Assembly (NCBI GenBank): GCA_910587915.1 | Contig: CAJUOB010000036.1 | Location: forward strand, 1-15,348 | Reading direction: 5' to 3' | DNA length: 15,348 nucleotides | Source of the DNA: an uncultured Muribaculaceae bacterium | GTDB lineage: Bacteria; Bacteroidota; Bacteroidia; Bacteroidales; Muribaculaceae | In this document: positions 14,719-15,348 of the stretch, in pieces | Numbering within the stretch: the first letter of the stretch is position 1 | Layout of the letters: the number at the start of each line of letters is the position of its first letter | The notes under the pieces: model-generated | What the model was told of the DNA's origin: nothing | The model's input: only the letters and a program-made list of their open reading frames with translations | Database searches by the model: none | Made by a program: the position numbers and the translations under genes

Positions 14719-14750
14719 TTTGGCCCGATGCGAAAATTTGTGTAACTTTG
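14719..14750 (+). promoter_or_regulatory. Promoter of clpP
   Basis: TTTG (14719-14722), a 20-nt spacer and TAACTTTG (14743-14750) form a complete Bacteroidetes promoter on the plus strand. Transcription would start near 14757, about 40 nt before the clpP ATG. It shares the divergent intergenic region 14642-14797 with the AlkD-like gene. Confidence 0.75.
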
Positions 14751-14797
14751 AACAAGAAAAGGGCGCTCGGCGTCTTTATTCCGAATTATATTTATTA

Positions 14798-15348
14798 ATG
14801 AATATGGCAAACAACGACTTTAGGAATTTCGCCGTTCACCATCTCGGTATGAACGGTCTGGCACTCGACCAATATACCTCTCTCAATTCGCGCGCCGCTT
14901 CGCCTGTCGCCTCCTATATCAGCCCCACTATTATTGAAGAGCGTTCGCTCAATGTGGCTCAGATGGACGTGTTCTCCCGTCTTATGATGGACCGCATCAT
15001 TTTCCTGGGTACGGATGTGAACGACTATACTGCCAATGTGATACAGGCTCAGCTTCTGTATCTCGATTCGGCTGATCCCGGCAAGGATGTGTCGATCTAT
15101 ATAAATTCGCCCGGCGGATCGGTGTATGCCGGTCTTGGTATATACGACACCATGCAGTATATACAGAGCGATGTGACTACAATATGCACCGGCATGGCTG
15201 CGTCGATGGCTGCCGTGCTGCTTGTGTCGGGTGAGAAGGGCAAGCGCTTTGCTCTGAAACATTCGCGGGTGATGATCCACCAGCCCATGGGTGGCGCACA
15301 GGGTCAGGCTACCGACATGGAGATAACCGTGCGTGAAATCAAAAAGCT
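14798..15348 (+). CDS. clpP: ATP-dependent Clp protease proteolytic subunit ClpP (partial, 3' end missing)
   Basis: ClpP is the barrel-shaped serine protease that degrades proteins unfolded by ClpX or another Clp ATPase in the cytoplasm. The 183 codons present end at the window edge without a stop. The catalytic Ser136 lies in GMAASMA (132-138) and His161 in MIHQP (159-163); the third catalytic residue (Asp) is in the missing part. YINSPGGSVYAG (101-112) and GGAQGQATDMEI (165-176) are typical. Similarity to the mature E. coli protein begins near residue 40, so about 36-39 N-terminal residues form a propeptide or extension longer than the 14 residues of E. coli. An in-frame ATG two codons later (14804) is an alternative start. 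No trigger-factor gene precedes it. Confidence 0.95.
   Translation, partial: MNMANNDFRNFAVHHLGMNGLALDQYTSLNSRAASPVASYISPTIIEERSLNVAQMDVFSRLMMDRIIFLGTDVNDYTANVIQAQLLYLDSADPGKDVSIYINSPGGSVYAGLGIYDTMQYIQSDVTTICTGMAASMAAVLLVSGEKGKRFALKHSRVMIHQPMGGAQGQATDMEITVREIKK

Noticed and set aside
14642..14755. 38-codon extension of the AlkD-like gene
   Set aside because: It would cover the candidate -7 box at 14671-14678 and the clpP promoter, and lacks family similarity.

Overview
The window looks like chromosomal housekeeping DNA from a member of the Bacteroidales. A Muribaculaceae-type gut bacterium is my best guess, but the family is an inference. The phylum-level evidence has four parts: three promoters with the Bacteroidetes architecture TTTG-N20-TAACTTTG; start sites mostly without Shine-Dalgarno sequences; families I know mainly from this phylum (DUF4924, a DUF5106-like thioredoxin-fold protein, a nuclease fused to a UVR motif); and a Rho factor with a very long disordered N-terminal insertion. 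I see no rRNA, tRNA, CRISPR array, insertion sequence or attachment site.

Layout. (1) Positions 83-1802, minus strand: the ribosome-assembly GTPase EngB and a ROK-family sugar kinase, with a hairpin terminator between them. (2) Positions 1917-4690, minus strand: a compact rho - FKBP prolyl isomerase - YjbQ-family operon (gaps of 9 and -4 nt). Its promoter lies about 200 nt upstream of rho, leaving a long leader. (3) Positions 5113-6112, plus strand: two small genes. One is a DUF3861-like protein with a Cys-x-Cys-x-Cys tail, followed by an 18-bp terminator. The other is an unrecognised Arg-rich protein whose 3' end runs 74 nt into the opposing gene. (4) Positions 6039-6596, minus strand: a DUF4924 gene. 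(5) Positions 6813-13982, minus strand: a seven-gene operon, DUF5106-like/thioredoxin-like - mnmA - bifunctional nuclease - nucleoside permease - rsmE - kdsA - TPR protein. All gaps are 15 nt or less, with a promoter at 14045-14076 and a hairpin terminator at 6644-6677. (6) Positions 14087-14641, minus strand: a short AlkD-like HEAT-repeat protein, divergent from clpP. The clpP gene (plus strand from 14798) runs off the window end.

Working together. The seven-gene operon mixes envelope functions (a periplasmic thioredoxin-like protein, KDO-8-phosphate synthesis for LPS, an exported TPR protein), RNA modification (tRNA 2-thiouridine, 16S rRNA m3U1498) and nucleic acid turnover or salvage (nuclease plus nucleoside transporter). 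It looks like a growth-linked cotranscribed set rather than one pathway. The rho operon couples transcription termination with a cytoplasmic prolyl isomerase and a YjbQ-family enzyme.

I found no convincing evidence of a wholly new system. The points most worth a second look are the unrecognised Arg-rich gene and its overlap, the Cys-rich tail on the DUF3861-like protein, the Rho insertion with its long leader, and clpP lying without an adjacent trigger-factor gene.
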